Below, one piece after another: positions 13,057-13,591 of a stretch of DNA of 13,591 nucleotides. Within the stretch, counting starts at the first letter, position 1. Each line of letters begins with the position of its first letter. The DNA lies in the NCBI GenBank assembly GCA_965370435.1, contig CBDUUP010000086.1, forward strand, positions 1 to 13,591, read 5' to 3'. The position numbers and the translations under genes are program-made. Below the pieces are notes generated by a model. It worked only from the letters and a program-made list of their open reading frames with translations. It searched no databases and had not been told where the DNA came from. The stretch is from CBDUUP01 sp965370435 (GTDB lineage: Bacteria > Chloroflexota > Anaerolineae > Anaerolineales > UBA11579).

Positions 13057-13434
13057 ATGATAAGAACTGGCGTTGATTTGATTGAAGTGGAGCGGGTGGA
13101 GCGAGCTATCGCCCGGCATGGTGAGCAATTCCTGAAGCGCATTTACACGCCGGGGGAGTTGGCCGAGGTGGGCGATAACGGCCCTTCGCTGGCGGCTCGC
13201 TTCGCGGCGAAAGAGGCGGTCGCCAAAGCGCTGCAAACCGGCATCGGGAAGGTCACCTGGCAGGACGCCGAAATCCGCCGCGGCCCCAACAAGGAACCGA
13301 TCCTCCACCTGCACGGCGAAGCCCAAAGGCTGGCCGAGGAGCTGGGGCTGCACACCTGGTCGGTCAGCTTGAGCCACACCCACGAACACGCCATTGCGAT
13401 GGTGGTGGCGGTGGGGGGGACGGTTGAAGGTTAG
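13057..13434 (+). CDS. acpS: Holo-[acyl-carrier-protein] synthase (4'-phosphopantetheinyl transferase)
   Basis: AcpS moves the 4'-phosphopantetheine group from coenzyme A to a serine of apo-acyl carrier protein, activating it for fatty acid synthesis; it is cytoplasmic and normally trimeric. From ATG at 13057 the protein is 125 residues, the usual size. The magnesium ligands are visible: D7 in GVDLIEV and E53 in RFAAKEAVAKAL. The conserved C-terminal block SVSLSHTHEHAIAMVV corresponds to the family's last strand. A GTG at 13048 is in frame but neither start has a clear ribosome binding site. ATG is preferred because AcpS proteins begin just before this Ile-Arg-x-Gly-x-Asp stretch. The last four codons and the stop codon are made of the short-period repeat. 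The gene's last 31 codons are copied 138 bp downstream. Confidence 0.92.
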   Translation: MIRTGVDLIEVERVERAIARHGEQFLKRIYTPGELAEVGDNGPSLAARFAAKEAVAKALQTGIGKVTWQDAEIRRGPNKEPILHLHGEAQRLAEELGLHTWSVSLSHTHEHAIAMVVAVGGTVEG

Positions 13435-13470
13435 AAGGTTGAACGTTAGAACGTTTAAACGTGGAAACGG
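13422..13470 (+). repeat. AT-rich short-period repeat after acpS, supplying its stop codon
   Basis: Variants of GGTTGAAGG, TTAGAAGG, TTGAACG and TTTAAACG in tandem. The first 13 bases encode the end of AcpS (Val-Glu-Gly and TAG). Bases 13422-13453 are identical to 13560-13591 at the window edge. Confidence 0.75.
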
Positions 13471-13572
13471 CGATAAGAACTGGGACTGCATACCTGGTCG
13501 GTCAGCTTGAGCCACACCCACGAACACGCAATCGCTATGGTGGTGGCGGTGGGGGGGACGGTTGAAGGTTAG
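13461..13572 (+). pseudogene. Remnant of a second acpS with most of its middle deleted
   Basis: Bases 13461-13483 match 13048-13070 at the start of acpS at 20 of 23 positions, but the ATG has become GCG. Bases 13477-13572 match the last 32 codons of acpS (13339-13434, offset 138) with six differences, all at third codon positions and all silent, so the encoded 31 residues are identical to AcpS residues 95-125. The two parts meet at GAACTGG (13477-13483), which belongs to both. The join is out of frame: from GTG 13461 the frame departs from AcpS at once and stops at 13565. It therefore cannot make AcpS. The silent differences imply that the source was a functional, diverged acpS. Confidence 0.8.
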
Positions 13573-13591
13573 AAGGTTGAACGTTAGAACG
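13560..13591 (+). repeat. Third copy of the short-period repeat, running off the window
   Basis: Identical over all 32 bases to 13422-13453. It follows the acpS remnant just as the earlier copy follows acpS, so the repeat and the gene end form a 138-bp tandem unit that may continue beyond the window. Confidence 0.75.

Noticed and set aside
12937..13527. Minus-strand frame across acpS in which two similar segments appear
   Set aside because: The apparent internal repeat is just the antisense view of the acpS 3' end duplication and the short-period repeat.
13023..13591. Possible CRISPR array because of repeated short words
   Set aside because: Units are 8-11 bp, directly adjacent, degenerate and without unique spacers; one interval is the acpS gene itself.

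Overview
The window is about 13.6 kb of moderately GC-rich bacterial DNA with short gene-to-gene spacing. The gene content points to a member of the Chloroflexota, probably an Anaerolineae-like lineage: Thr/Pro-rich linkers in a surface protein, a TrmB-type regulator, FG-GAP surface proteins and a tandem active/inactive M16 peptidase pair. This taxonomic call is an inference; no rRNA or other phylogenetic marker is present.

Layout, left to right. (1) The 3' end of a Thr/Pro-rich surface protein (+) runs into a strong terminator. (2) A minus-strand group follows, read right to left: a small alpha/beta hydrolase, a DUF4037 nucleotidyltransferase-like protein 1 nt behind it, and a DegT-type PLP aminotransferase. 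The aminotransferase N-terminus is encoded by a 9-bp minisatellite. (3) A divergent control region holds a near-consensus promoter overlapped by a 24-bp palindrome. It drives a TrmB-family regulator and a class I methyltransferase on the + strand. (4) A low-GC island contains a large secreted FG-GAP protein (-), bracketed by two hairpins that share a stem core. (5) An adrenodoxin-reductase/FprA-like flavoprotein (-) is divergent from a single-span membrane protein of unknown function (+). (6) A + strand group contains a catalytic M16 peptidase, its overlapping catalytically dead partner, and acpS (holo-ACP synthase).

The most unusual part is the right end. The last 31 codons of acpS are repeated 138 bp downstream with six differences, all silent. 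This second copy is preceded by a remnant resembling the start of acpS, and the two parts meet at a 7-bp shared word. That pattern fits a second, diverged acpS copy that lost its middle. Both copies are embedded in an AT-rich short-period repeat that also occurs after the flavoprotein gene.

Functional links: the two M16 proteins are predicted to form one heterodimeric metalloprotease, with the zinc site on the first and the Arg/Tyr pair on the second. The TrmB protein probably represses its own promoter and the adjoining methyltransferase. No tRNA, rRNA, CRISPR array, transposase or complete defence system was seen. I did not find a convincing new multi-gene system; the novelty here lies in repeats, the acpS remnant and regulatory architecture.
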